Shown one piece after another: positions 23,099-34,135 of a stretch of DNA of 64,000 nucleotides; position 1 is the stretch's first letter, and every line of letters begins with the position of its first letter. A program made the position numbers and the translations under genes. The notes below the pieces were generated by a model. That model ran no database searches. It was not told the DNA's origin and saw only the letters and a list, made by a program, of their open reading frames with translations. Origin of the DNA: Glebionis coronaria (Eukaryota > Streptophyta > Magnoliopsida > Asterales > Asteraceae); the NCBI GenBank assembly GCA_025667525.1, contig CM046876.1:85725512-85789511 (forward strand), written 5' to 3'.

Positions 23099-23449
23099 AT
23101 GGCAACCAATAATCAATCTAGCTTTCATGATTTCTTGCCGTTAATGGCTGATAAGTTGGGTGGTGATGGTTTGATAGAAGAACTATGCAAAGGGTTTGAG
23201 TTGCTAATGGATCAAGAGAAAGGGGTGATTACTTTTGATAGTTTGAAGAAGAATTCTTCAGTTTTGGGGCTTGAAGGATTGAGTGATGATCAAGTTATGA
23301 GTATGTTAAAAGAAGGTGATTTTGATGGGGATGGTGCTTTGAATCAAATGGAATTTTGTGTTCTTATGTTTAGATTAAGTCCAAATTTGATGGATCAATC
23401 TGAATATTTGTTGGAAGCAGCTTTGGAACAAGAATTTAATTATTTGTGA
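23099..23449 (+). CDS. PBP1: Single EF-hand calcium sensor, PBP1/KIC-like
   Basis: An intronless 116-aa gene. I chose the ATG at 23099 (context tccATGGCA) over the in-frame ATG at 23048, because the conserved protein begins at MATNNQSSFHDFLPLMA and 23048 lies at the expected transcription start. The family signature is GLIEELCKGFELLMD, then EKGVITFDSL, and one canonical EF loop DFDGDGALNQME (Asp at 1, 3 and 5, Glu at 12), then FCVLMFRLSPNLMD. Arabidopsis PBP1 (PINOID-binding protein 1) and KIC are small cytosolic Ca2+ sensors of this kind, acting on a kinase of auxin transport and on a kinesin-like protein respectively. PBP1 is the closer match by recall; the partner here is inferred. It is convergent with the receptor-kinase gene, with about 200 bp between the stop codons. 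Confidence 0.9.
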   Translation: MATNNQSSFHDFLPLMADKLGGDGLIEELCKGFELLMDQEKGVITFDSLKKNSSVLGLEGLSDDQVMSMLKEGDFDGDGALNQMEFCVLMFRLSPNLMDQSEYLLEAALEQEFNYL

Positions 23450-26400
23450 TTTGTTATCGATTTTTTCTATGAAAATGTACATGATCAATAACTAGACCTC
23501 AAATGTTGGTTGTCTAATATTAAGATTGTTATGAGATGTAGTCTTTGAGACAAACATGAGTAAATAAAGTTCTCCTTCTTGCACATCAACTTACAAAAGC
23601 ACATATAATTGTGTTTTGACTAACAAATGTACATATTATGGAACATATTATCGAGCATGTACATCGGTAATAGTTAACTCACTGACTGAGCCTGCTTGAT
23701 AACTACTTGAAGTGAAGTCAGCTACAAGAAACTCCTTATTCATAAAAAATGCTGGTTCCTTAGGTTGCGGCAATTGACCCTCGCCACCTAGCATTTGAAC
23801 TACAGATGACATATTCGGCCTGTCTCCTGCATGTTGTTGAACACATAACAACCCGACTTCAATTGATCTTAAAACTTCGGGTGGATTGCAGGAATCAGCT
23901 ATATTTGCATCAATGAGTTCCATCGATTTGCCTTCATTATATAAACCCCATGCCTGAATATAATGTAGAAATTGATTGTTATTAGTTTGAAAAACAAATG
24001 ATTAGTATGTCACTAGTTAACTTACATGTCCGATAAGATTATTGTCATTCTCAGGATTAATATATCCCCTATTTTTATTACCACTCACAATCTCCAGCAC
24101 TAAAACGCCAAAGCTAAATGCATCTGACTTTATTGAAAAAATGCCATCTAGTGCATACTCCGGGGACATGTAACCACTGCAAACAACATAGTGCTCATTA
24201 AGTAAATAATAAGAACTTGTGAAAGTTTTAAATGGATAGTTGGTTGTCATGGCTTACTATGTGCCAACAACTCTGTGTGTGTTCGCTTCGGTTTCGTTTC
24301 CTCCAAAACTTCTGGCTATGCCAAAATCTGATATTTTCGGGTTCATATCCTGATCTAGTAGAATATTGCTCGCTTTAAGATCTCTATGAATGATTCTTAG
24401 CCGTGAATCATGATGTAGGTAAACAAGTCCTTTAGCAATTCCTTTGATAATGTTGAAGCGCTTTGTCCAATCAAGGACCCTGCTTTGGGTTTTATCTGCG
24501 CAACATGCTCTTGTGTTATTTATATAGATAGCTGCTAATATATTACCATTTAATGTGAGTTTGCATATATGTAACTAACCAAATATAAGTGAGTCTAAGC
24601 CTTTATTTCGCATGTACTCATAGATTAGCAGTTTCTCATCTCCTTGTATGCAACAACCGAGGAGCTTCACAAGATTTCGATGCTGAAGTTTTGAAATGCA
24701 GATAACTTCATTCTTGAATTCATCAACCCCTTGATTGGAAGTTTTAGAGAGACGCTTAACTGCAATCTCAAGTCCATCTTCTAATACACCCTGATATATC
24801 ACCATTTGTAATATGAGTGCATTATCGAATTGCTTGCTTATAACTTTCTTGTTCTACAATAGTTTTAGTTTTAGTTTAGAATTAGAACCTATCTATACTG
24901 AAACTTTATGAGGTTCATGCTATTATTTACCTTATAAACTGGTCCAAATCCACCCTCTCCAAGAATATTTTCAGTAGAAAATTTTGACGTGGCAGTAGCT
25001 ATTGCAGAGAAGCTATACAATGGTAGCTGAATATCTTCATCATGGCTTTCAGAGACATGCGTCAACGAACCCCCTATATGTCCGAAATAAAACATACATT
25101 CAAATTTCATGTTCAATATACTCGTCCCTTACCGAAGTAACAGTGAACTAGCTTGAATAATTTTCTTACCTTCCCCCATTAGTTTCGCGTGTGTCCTTTT
25201 TCTCTTTGCATACCACAACCAGGTAGAGACTACGCCTATGATCAGAATCCCCGTCAAAACCGAAGGTAAGATTATTTTAATCTGTGCTCCTTTACTCTTC
25301 TTAAAATTTGATTGACCAACTGTATTCATAGGATAGCATTTAACAACATTACTATAAATTTACAAGAATGTAACCACCATACACCAAATGAGTTGACTTA
25401 TAAAGTCATATGAACCCCTTGGTTAGGCAGCGTGGATTAAACAGTTACTGGACTTATCAACCAAGACTATGCAAGCAAGCCAACCCGCTAATCTGGCTGA
25501 AATAGCTTTAAAATGCGATATAATTATATATTTGTAAGGCATAATGGGCCAGACATAGTGGCAAATACACTACAACTTTCGACCCACTTTGGACCCAACA
25601 GTTCCCTCATCTCGACTTCAAGCTCAATGTTTTCATGGTTTAAAAGTATTTTTTGTTTTAGTTTATTGTCATTCATATGTCAAGTCACTTGGGAACATCA
25701 CAAAAAATAGAGTACATTTTGTACTTTAAAATTTTGGCCGAATTTAGCATGTTATATAATTAAAGTCCATATAGATATTAACAAATTTCAAAAAAGATCA
25801 TTACCTAATTCAGATGAAGCCATTCGAACATAAATATCCTGACCGCCACTGCCTTGAGGATACACTCGGATATCTTTCAGGTCCTCAAACCAAAGCAAGC
25901 AGCCCATTGGTGCAAGACTTGGGTCTGGATTTGCATATGCCATACACGTGCAATTCTTCATACATTTTACTTCACATTCATCCAAACTCATACTCATGTT
26001 AAACCAAGTACTCTCGGTATCTGGCAATTTAACATCAGAATACTTAATAAACCCTTCTGACCCGTTTTTACAATCCAATGGAGTTCGCCTAATACAACCA
26101 CCTGACCAATCAGCCGAGTTCCAGCTCTTTTCATTTCTAGGCACAAATCTTTTTTCATCCAAGCAAGCACAAGACTGTGTGACCGTATCAACACTACAAC
26201 TTCCATAAGCACTACAAATATTATAATTATCACAAATATCTCTCGGTAATGTCAAACTAAGCTGCCACCTTTTACCATCTTCTACCCACACTGAACTTTC
26301 TAACTGGCCAGAAGAATTTAGCACAACCCTAGATATTAGAGAACTATTTTCCAGATTATAAGTAAAAGATATCTCGGTTTTAATCATAGATACAATGTAT

Positions 26401-26723
26401 GTAAAGGTCAAACTCCTGTTGAACTGAGATATCCCACTAAACCGTTGATTACTCCATGGCCCACCACGGAATCTGATCATCTCCCCTTGTTTCATTTTGT
26501 TTTCAGGATAAACGCGTGTGTCAGCTCCCCATCTGAGTTCACCTGTAGCTGGATCTTGATTATTTTTCCATGACGATAAATGCCATTCCAGACCCGTTAC
26601 CAAGTTCTTCCCTAACTTCATCCCAGGGAGAAGAGTATCTGTTGGATAATCGAAACTCTGCCAAAGAACATTTTCACTTTGGTCTAGCAGAACTAGATTT
26701 CCATTGTCATGAAGTTTTGATGT

Positions 26724-27140
26724 TGTTGGGCCTATTTTAATGTCTTAGACGCCAAAAAAGGACAGCCTGCAAGTGTACATCTGGAAGATAATACAGGAAG
26801 GAAGAAAAGGGCTTTTAGGCCCAGATCCAAACCGATCCAAACCCTAGAAGCACTTATATACGGTTATGCATACACCATAACGTTTACTTTTACTGAACGG
26901 GTGTTTTACCACACAAACACACCGATTCACTTTGTATATATAGATTGGATTTCCTGTAAACAAAACAACCCTTATTTTTCAATATCATGATATATATATA
27001 AATCCTGTTTATCAGGATGGGTTCACCCCAAATACTTGTTCTTCTCAATTATATTAATTCTATCTTTATATATGATCGTTCATGATTAGTTTGGTCGTTA
27101 TCCGATCCTGGAGAAACATATGATCAAGACCTGAACAAAA
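26724..27140 (+). repeat. 5' LTR of the small element (417 bp)
   Basis: Starts TGTTGGGCC and ends GACCTGAACAAAA. The target duplication fixes the end at ...AAAA rather than the usual ...CA. Confidence 0.9.
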
Positions 27141-27141
27141 G

Positions 27142-27154
27142 TGGTATCAAGAGC
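27142..27154 (+). other. Primer binding site with one extra base
   Basis: TGGTATCAAGAGC, the tRNA-iMet site TGGTATCAGAGC with an additional A, one base after the LTR. Confidence 0.75.
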
Positions 27155-27225
27155 CTGAGAATCAAACGTCATGGTTCGATCATCATTCAAGAAAGACGAA
27201 AAGAAAAAAGGCAGAGGAACATGCC

Positions 27226-27630
27226 TTGGATAAAAGGCAGCGAATGAAGAAAAAAAAGGAGGAACAGATTCGAAGAAAAAAGGTTTTTTTACAGATTTCT
27301 TATTTGGATTATGATAAGAAAAAGATTTTTCAAGATTCTTATTCGGATTATGATAAGAAAAGATTTCTTCAATATTCTTATTCGGTTTATGATAAGAAAA
27401 ATGGAAGAAAACATAAAAGGCAGAAGAAGAAAAAAAACAGATTCGGAAAAGAAAGAGAAGAACAGAAAGAAAAGAGACAGAGAAGATGGCTGCGTGGTTT
27501 ATTGCAAAAGAAGGAAGAACACGTTTTTCATAAGAAATTCGAGAAGAAAAGGAACTATTGGTTCGTGATGAACCTTATGACCGTGAGGATTGAAAGGTGT
27601 GAAGCCAAAGATGAAAGACGTATGAGATGA
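27226..27630 (+). CDS. Lys/Arg-rich ORF in the small element, doubtful
   Basis: A 134-codon open frame made mostly of purine-rich sequence. It contains three tandem units like SYSDYDKK (units at ~27299-27405, 36-39 bp), followed by K/R/E-rich runs. No known gag motif is visible. It could be a small RNA-binding protein of the element, but purine-rich repeats often leave open frames by chance. The codon at 27226 (ATG) follows the primer site by 72 bases. Confidence 0.3.
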   Translation: MDKRQRMKKKKEEQIRRKKVFLQISYLDYDKKKIFQDSYSDYDKKRFLQYSYSVYDKKNGRKHKRQKKKKNRFGKEREEQKEKRQRRWLRGLLQKKEEHVFHKKFEKKRNYWFVMNLMTVRIERCEAKDERRMR

Positions 27631-27760
27631 TACAATCTTTGCAGCAAACCAACAAAAGCCATGTACACTTTAGAAGACAGAGAAACGCAGGGAGTGCAAA
27701 GAGACGCAGGGACTGCTAGGAGACATTCAAGATTTTGGCATCTCGACATTAGGGGGGAAC

Positions 27761-28177
27761 TGTTGGGCCTATTTTAATGTCTTAGACGCCAAAAAAGGAC
27801 AGCCTGCAAGTGTACATCTGGAAGATAATACAGGAAGGAAGAAAAGGGCTTTTAGGCCCAGATCCAAACCGATCCAAACCCTAGAAGCACTTATATACGG
27901 TTATGCATACACCATAACGTTTACTTTTACTGAACGGGTGTTTTACCACACAAACACACCGATTCACTTTGTATATATAGATTGGATTTCCTGTAAACAA
28001 AACAACCCTTATTTTTCAATATCATGATATATATATAAATCCTGTTTATCAGGATGGGTTCACCCCAAATACTTGTTCTTCTCAATTATATTAATTCTAT
28101 CTTTATATATGATCGTTCATGATTAGTTTGGTCGTTATCCGATCCTGGAGAAACATATGATCAAGACCTGCACAAAA
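27761..28177 (+). repeat. 3' LTR of the small element (417 bp)
   Basis: 416 of 417 bases are identical to 26724-27140 by eye. It is followed at once by the duplicated target GATGT and the rest of exon 1. Confidence 0.9.
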
Positions 28178-28581
28178 GATGTTACATTTCTTGATATCGC
28201 TGTCTTCGTTGTGTTGGATGACCAAATCATGGTGTTATTGTGGGAAAGGACTAGAATTCCGGGACTAGTAATCCGTAAAATATTTGATGATGCATTTGCT
28301 AGAGGCTTGTCTCTATTTGCTACCCAAACCACTGTTTTAACAGCAATTTTCTTGTACCATATACCAAGATATCTGTTTCCGGAGCTTCCGGGTTGGAAAA
28401 AACCAAGTTCAAAAATTCCATTTCTCGACACCAACGTGTCTCCATCGGCCAAGAACCGCGATTCGGAAATGGTATCGAGTTCAACGGAGTGAATTTTGTG
28501 AAATTGTAGTGAAAAAAACAAAAGAAGGAATAAGCACATGGCTGCTTTTCCTCCCATCAACATCCTGTTTAGTTTCACCAA

Positions 28582-31281
28582 TTAATGGTTTAGTCCATTT
28601 AACTTAAGTATTTACATCATAATCAAAATTAAAGACATGATTACATATGTTCAAAGTCCATTATTCGCACCTATCTTATATAATTTAAAAAGGTTATGCA
28701 TCTAGACTGGCGTTGAAAAATAACCTGTGGTTAAAGTGTCAATATTACGTCGGTCATTTTATATTAAGTGTACACATGAACACTTCATCTAAACATGGAT
28801 TATGGGTAGATATCCTTGTCCCTTGTCGTTTAATGCTACCATAATATATAAATATATATACACACGAACACAAGTTAACAACGTTAATTTGTTCAAAGTT
28901 TTTTGTTTTGAACATGTCTTCTATTTATTTTTATACTACTTACTATGTTATATGAATATATCGTGTTATTCGCATAGCGAAAGGCATACCTTGGTTGGAT
29001 GTACTACATGTAGTGCAAGACAACAAAATAAAAAAGTTGAACTTTGGATTTGTGCTTCTTGCCAATCCTCTTATATATGCTACCAGTCGATCCAATTTTT
29101 GATTTGTAAATTTGTGCAAAACTAGAAGATGGGTAGAGGAAAACACAGAGAGAGAATGATGGAAGAAATAAGAACAAAATAACAGAACACAAGATACGTG
29201 GAACACTAAAAATAGTTATGATTATGATCGGTTGTTTTGCTATTCTTGGATTATTTTATCATATATGCAGATATATTTCCTATAGTTTACTAGCTAGGGA
29301 GTATATCTTTTTGGAGTTAGTACCATGTATCTAGAATTATGGCGAGTGAAAATAAATGAGAATGATGTAAAGAAACTGGTAAGCAGAGCCGTGTTCGAGT
29401 TTTTAAAGGCATTCGGTGAGGATTGTTAGTAGATGAACCTTAAAACTAAAGCCTAAATGAAAAGCGTATTCTTTTTCTAAACATATAATGAGAATCATTT
29501 ACGTAGGATATGTCATTCTTTAAGCATAATCATTAAAGATGTCTTCATCTAAATTCATTTTATACAAAAAAAAAATAATAATTAGATGACACATAAATTT
29601 CGAGACTCTCTATAAATCAGAGTCGACAACTGATTTGCACATACAAAATGTTTTTGTTTTAACATTTATTATACTCTTGCATCAAGTAATGACTGCAAAT
29701 CAAAACACAAACACTAACAATATGATGTAATAACACAACTATTTTTAGTGTGCAAATATATGAGTTAAGAGTGCTCACTTGTCATAAAATTGAAAAGACT
29801 TGAACGTACGCCCACATCATTCACTGTCAAAAAAACGACCCGACGGTTAGTAACAATGTAAGATTTCGTAGCCATGTATATATAAGTTCGAGAATGCTCA
29901 GTTGGTCACGACAATAAGATAGGCCTATAAGTTTTAGTGACTCGTAAAGAATCTAACGTCTTAATGACATTTTTTAAAAAGCATGAGTAAAATTTTATAA
30001 TTTTGAGATTTAATGACGCTTTTTATATGCAAAATTGCCCTAGAAGGCAAAAATAATGTATCCTATCAACATATTTTAAGAAGCGAAGAACAAAAATAAA
30101 ATTGTAACACATTTTTTTACTCTTGTTGATTATTTTTTTATCACTAAAAGACAACATTTTTGTAGGTGTGAATAACCCGCAATATTATGCTAAGTAGATT
30201 CAAATAGAGAACATTTTATTTTGTCAAAGTCGTAATTATCTTACTAGTACCAAACACCACTACTAAGGTTAGGTATATTAAACTTGACTTTAATATATGG
30301 TATCACTAGTTTAATTATTGACCTCTGAATTTAGGAGGTTAAATTAAGAATTGTGAAATTGATTAGAAAATGCATTATGTAAAAACATTTAACATATAAA
30401 TCATCAACTGTTGAGATAATATGAGTAGATACTAAATAATAATTTTTAGTTTATGGTTCGTTGATTTTGTTTGTTAAGTTCGTAAATGTTGTCTTTGCAG
30501 TTGTCTTTTGTAATATGCCCCTTCATGTTTCATGTCTTACAAATTTGGTTTAACGAGCCCAAAATCAATATACCCGATTCTTAGTTTGGGTGGTCTGGTT
30601 CGGTTTAGGTTTTAGTGCATATAATTTGTTTCTCAAAAAACCAGATAAACCAACAAACCACACAAATTCGATCAAGCAAATACCGATTGTTTACCCTACC
30701 TCATAACTCATAAGTCTATAAGTAACCTGTCATTACGAAGCCAAAAAATCATATAATATATCCAAAAGGAACTTAAATAAACTAGCAACAGAAGGTGAAG
30801 AGCCAAAATATATACACTTATACACATTGAAAAAATAAAATGAGATACTTGAGAAACATAACCACAATAATAAATACTATACACTGCATAAGTTGTTAGT
30901 TATAGAAAAGTTAAAGAAAAAGGTAAAAGCTACAAAATATTAAGAAGTTTTTGAAATTTATCACAATAAAACAATCACTTTTTTATTACCTCATATAATC
31001 AACATGCTTTCAAATTTTTTTCTAAGTTGAATAATAAGTGTGACATCGTTAGTACATTTAACCAACGATCATTTGTAAAATTAATTCTTTATTTTAAAAC
31101 GCATTTTTAATTAACTAAAAACGAAAAAAATTAAAATTTTTACTTTTAATTTAATGTTTGAGTTAATTACCTACTTTATAATAAATAGTAATTTTTTTCT
31201 AACATTTTAAATTGAAAATAATATCAAAAATTGTTTTTCTTTCGAAATAAATTAAATAAATTTTCTTAGGAATTTTTTTAA
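28582..31281. other. AT-rich spacer upstream of the kinase gene, no gene seen
   Basis: It holds the kinase gene's promoter side (AT-rich; TATA-like stretches on the minus strand near 28680). Open frames at 28802-29125 and 28943-29206 overlap on opposite strands and show no protein-like pattern. No transposon ends are recognised. Confidence 0.5.
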
Positions 31282-31451
31282 GAGGGCAGGGAGTCATGGC
31301 TCCAAGTGAGCCGTTTTTTGGGTGTCACGTCATCGAAACTCACTCACTCACTCACAAGAAAAAATAAGCGGAGTCATGGCTTGGAGTGATGGGTGAATGT
31401 GGGTCCCACAATACCCCTTTATTCTTCCCCAATACACACACAATACACACA

Positions 31452-31486
<35 letters not shown>

Positions 31487-31621
31487 CTGTTTTTTTCCTT
31501 CCACGCCAAGTGGGTTTACCCACGTAGGGCTCCCACGCCGTGACTTTCTTCAATCGTCGGAATCATCACATCAACCACGCCGTGGGTTTGGCACCCCACG
31601 GCGTTAAGACTCCCTGCCCTC
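31282..31621. mobile_element. PIF/Harbinger-type MITE (340 bp)
   Basis: Terminal inverted repeats GAGGGCAGGGAGTC ... GACTCCCTGCCCTC (14 bp, perfect) are flanked by the 3-bp duplication TAA (31279-31281 and 31622-31624), the size and sequence preference of Tourist/Harbinger elements. The interior repeats the end sequence once ('ggagtcatggcttggagtga' at ~31371) and holds a CA/A microsatellite. No transposase. Confidence 0.8.
31434..31486. repeat. (CA)n followed by a 22-A run
   Basis: About 15 CA units with one interruption, then 22 consecutive A, inside the MITE. Likely length-polymorphic. Confidence 0.9.
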
Positions 31622-33544
31622 TAAACTTATAGAAAATAAAAAATTTAATTCCACTTTACCCTTTTATTAGAAAAATTTTATAAAATTTTAAATTTTAAAT
31701 TTTTTTCGTCCTTTTTAATTTTTTAAAATCTTAATTTTCTAAAATAACTTGCATTTTATTTTTCTAAAAAAATAAAAAAAATATTTTTTTTTCTAATTTT
31801 GAAAAAACGATGCGTAAGAAAAAAAGTTACTTTTTAAAAAACTAATTTAAAACAAAATAAACTGTACGAAGAACTTAAATTTTTTAAAAAACATTCAAGA
31901 TTTTAAAAATTACGAAATAAATTAAATATTTTCTTTTTCATTTTTAATGAATTAAAATGCCTATTAACATAAAGGACTAATTTTGCAAACAACTGTTGGT
32001 AAATGAAATAACGATGTCATACGTTTTGCTCAACTTGAAAAAAAGTTGAAAGTACGTTGGTAGTATCGATAATAAAAAAGTAAATATTTTAAAGTAATAC
32101 ATTTCATAAAGTTCGTTAATATTCTATAACTTTTATCCTAAAACAAACATGTCATATTCATAAGTCTTGTGATACAACAACCGCTAGCAAAATAAATTGA
32201 TTAAAACCATATCATGTCTGCAATATTGCCCGTTATATATGTTCGAAAAACCAAACCACACTCTCAACCTGTACAATCCAGACCTCCTAACATTCACAGA
32301 AACTCGTGCTTTTAGGCATAAAATGTCTATATTTTTTCAACGGCAATGATAATATTTTGTTTAGGTTATGTGAAATTAAGTTTGTAGTTGTGTATTAAAA
32401 ATAATGCGTTCATGATATTCATAGGTAAAAGATGGTAAAATTAGATAAGAGTTAATTTTTGAAATGCCTCAAAGTCATTAATCATTTGTTTTTGTATTCA
32501 CTAAACCAAAATTTCTTTAAATACCTCGTGTGATTTATGCGATTTACGCGACGTATGCAACTTAATACAAAATTAAAAAAATGTATTTTAAAAATTTCAG
32601 TAAGTTGCATAAGTCGCATATGTCATATAAGTCACATGTGGTTTTTAGAAATTTTTTAATTTGATGAGTGTAAAAAACAAATTGAGTATGATTTTAAAGC
32701 ATTTCAAAAATTAATTCATTAAATAATTGTTTATGTAGATAGCTGTGTCCCCGTGAGTATTGGAAGAGGGCAGGACTCACATATTACACAAGAACCATGT
32801 GGCTAAACACCTCACCATCCGTCTTTCGTTTTACTCTCACCTAAGGAGTGAGCCATTCACCGTTTATTGAGGTGATAGTGATATTCGTCGACGTTCACCC
32901 TCATTGTTGACCGCTAATACTAGCCATAGGAGTATATGAAAAATGGGAAATTAAAAAGAGCATTGCTAAATCTTCATACAAAATCGTCTTACTTGTCCTC
33001 TTATACACATTATCAATATTTATTTTTCATTTATTATCTCTCCAGATATAAACTGTTAGTTTAGCCACATTTCAGGATCTAGTGTGTAAAAAGACGTCAC
33101 ATATCAAAATTCAGTGTGTAAAAAGATTTGTAAGAAGTTTTTTTTATAGAAAGAAATAGTATTTATGAATTAAAAAACTAGGAATAAAAAAAGTTGAAGC
33201 ATGAAAATTAATTATAGGTCCTACTCCTCTGGCTGCTTCTTCAAATATCAATAATAACCAACCGTTGGTTGCTTTCAAAATGATACCACCGCTGCATTTG
33301 TGAGTATGAAAGGATCGTGGGACCCGCTTGGTTGTAGACTTGTGTATCTATAAATAAATAGATCAAATTTGATCGAGTTCAGGTGGTTCCGCCAACCTAC
33401 ACATTTTTGTAAAATTGATAAAAAGCAAGGGAAAGAAAATTCTATGATGGGCCGGAACTGGTCTTGAGAGCTAGACCTAACTTTATATGCTCTTTGGGCT
33501 TCATATATAATAGTAACGAAAATCAATCTTGGTACAGTTGGTGA
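31622..33544. other. AT-rich spacer, no gene seen
   Basis: Poly-A/T-rich, with decayed repeats. A repeated phrase 'agtgtgtaaaaaga' (33079 and 33114 areas) and 'gcattgctaaatcttcatac' (32962) hint at an old small transposon, but I could not match its ends. Open frame 33275-33526 (minus) is not protein-like. Confidence 0.45.
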
Positions 33545-34063
33545 TGTTGGGAATAAATATAAGAGTGTTAGTTCCCCCTGCTAGTTGGTCATAGTTTCCC
33601 CTGTTAGTATATGTTCCCCCTGCTAAATAACAAAGGCAGTGGGATTGGTGCCCCTGCTGAAAGTCAAAGACCCTGCTACTAGATAAACTTGGAAGAGATT
33701 ATGACGCGTTTCTATTACTACTCCAACATACTTTCCTAGTTTGTTAATAGTGATCTTGTACGTGAGTCCTTGTACTATAAAAGGACTCATTAGGTTATCA
33801 TGCAATGTGTGTCTTTCTCTGTTAGTTTTCATTTCATACTTTAAGGTTTTGTAACCCTAATACCATTATTGGGTATTCGTATATCTATGATATATTAAAG
33901 TTTAACGTTTGATTTAAACATTTGTTCTTGTGCTAAACATTACATTCCGCATCTTGCTTAGTTACTTTGCATTGCAAAGTTTCTCTAGTGTTAGACTGAA
34001 TCTATTCTTTCTATCACAACCCTTAAACAAGCTAAGGTTTAAGATCTGAGTTTGGGATCAACA
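33545..34063 (+). repeat. 5' LTR of truncated copia copy A (519 bp)
   Basis: Starts TGTTGGGAATAAAT and ends GGGATCAACA. Collinear with the LTR at 55949-56475. TATA box TATAAAAG at 33776-33783. Three CCCCTGCT motifs lie in the first 120 bases. Confidence 0.88.
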
Positions 34064-34065
34064 AG

Positions 34066-34077
34066 TGGTATTAGAGC
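34066..34077 (+). other. Primer binding site, one mismatch
   Basis: TGGTATTAGAGC, two bases after the LTR. The copy at 56478 has the perfect TGGTATCAGAGC. Confidence 0.85.
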
Positions 34078-34135
34078 TTGTTGAGAAACTTTGATTAAAC
34101 CAAGAACAAAACATCTCTCACAACCAACACCAACC

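Larger units (their letters stand above)
26724..28177 (+). mobile_element. Small non-autonomous LTR retrotransposon (1,454 bp) in the kinase exon
   Basis: LTRs at 26724-27140 and 27761-28177 (417 bp each) differ at one base (ctgaaca against ctgcaca). The 5-bp target duplication is GATGT (26719-26723 and 28178-28182). The primer site is at 27142 and the purine tract 'attaggggggaac' precedes the 3' LTR. The 620-bp internal part has no gag or pol, so the element is TRIM/SMART-like and needs proteins in trans. Its orientation is plus, opposite to the host gene. TATA-like TATATATAG lies at 26936-26944 within the LTR. Confidence 0.93.
23648..28581 (-). pseudogene. G-type lectin S-receptor-like Ser/Thr kinase (SD1/At4g27290 type), exon 1 split by an LTR element
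   Basis: Seven exons: 28581-25805 (interrupted at 26719-28177), 25319-25170, 25073-24931, 24790-24580, 24495-24258, 24176-24026 and 23953-23648, all with GT/AG borders. Without the insertion the exons are in phase and encode 838 aa. Order: signal peptide (MCLFLLLFFSLQF), B-lectin domain (FLADGDTLVSRNGIFELGFF, VVWVANRD), S-locus glycoprotein domain (DTLLPGMKLG, FRGGPWSNQRFSG), Cys-rich EGF-like part, PAN domain (LDECEVKCMKNCTCMAYAN), TM helix (IILPSVLTGILIIGVVSTW), kinase with [33 protein letters not shown] and SPEYA, and a short tail. Such kinases act at the plasma membrane in defence, symbiosis or self-recognition. The only lesion I see is the element in the B-lectin-coding part, which adds stops after ~135 residues. 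Because the element is so young, other alleles may be intact. Confidence 0.9.

Noticed and set aside
27165..27200. B-box-like 'ggttcgatc' as part of a tRNA gene
   Set aside because: No A-box or acceptor stem around it; it lies in the interior of the small LTR element.
28802..29125. 107-codon ORF upstream of the kinase gene
   Set aside because: Cys/Tyr-rich without motif, overlapped by an equally long antisense ORF; no promoter or splice context.
32960..33145. Possible small transposon with ends 'aaatcttcatac' and 'agatttgtaagaag'
   Set aside because: The ends are only loosely complementary and no target duplication could be found.
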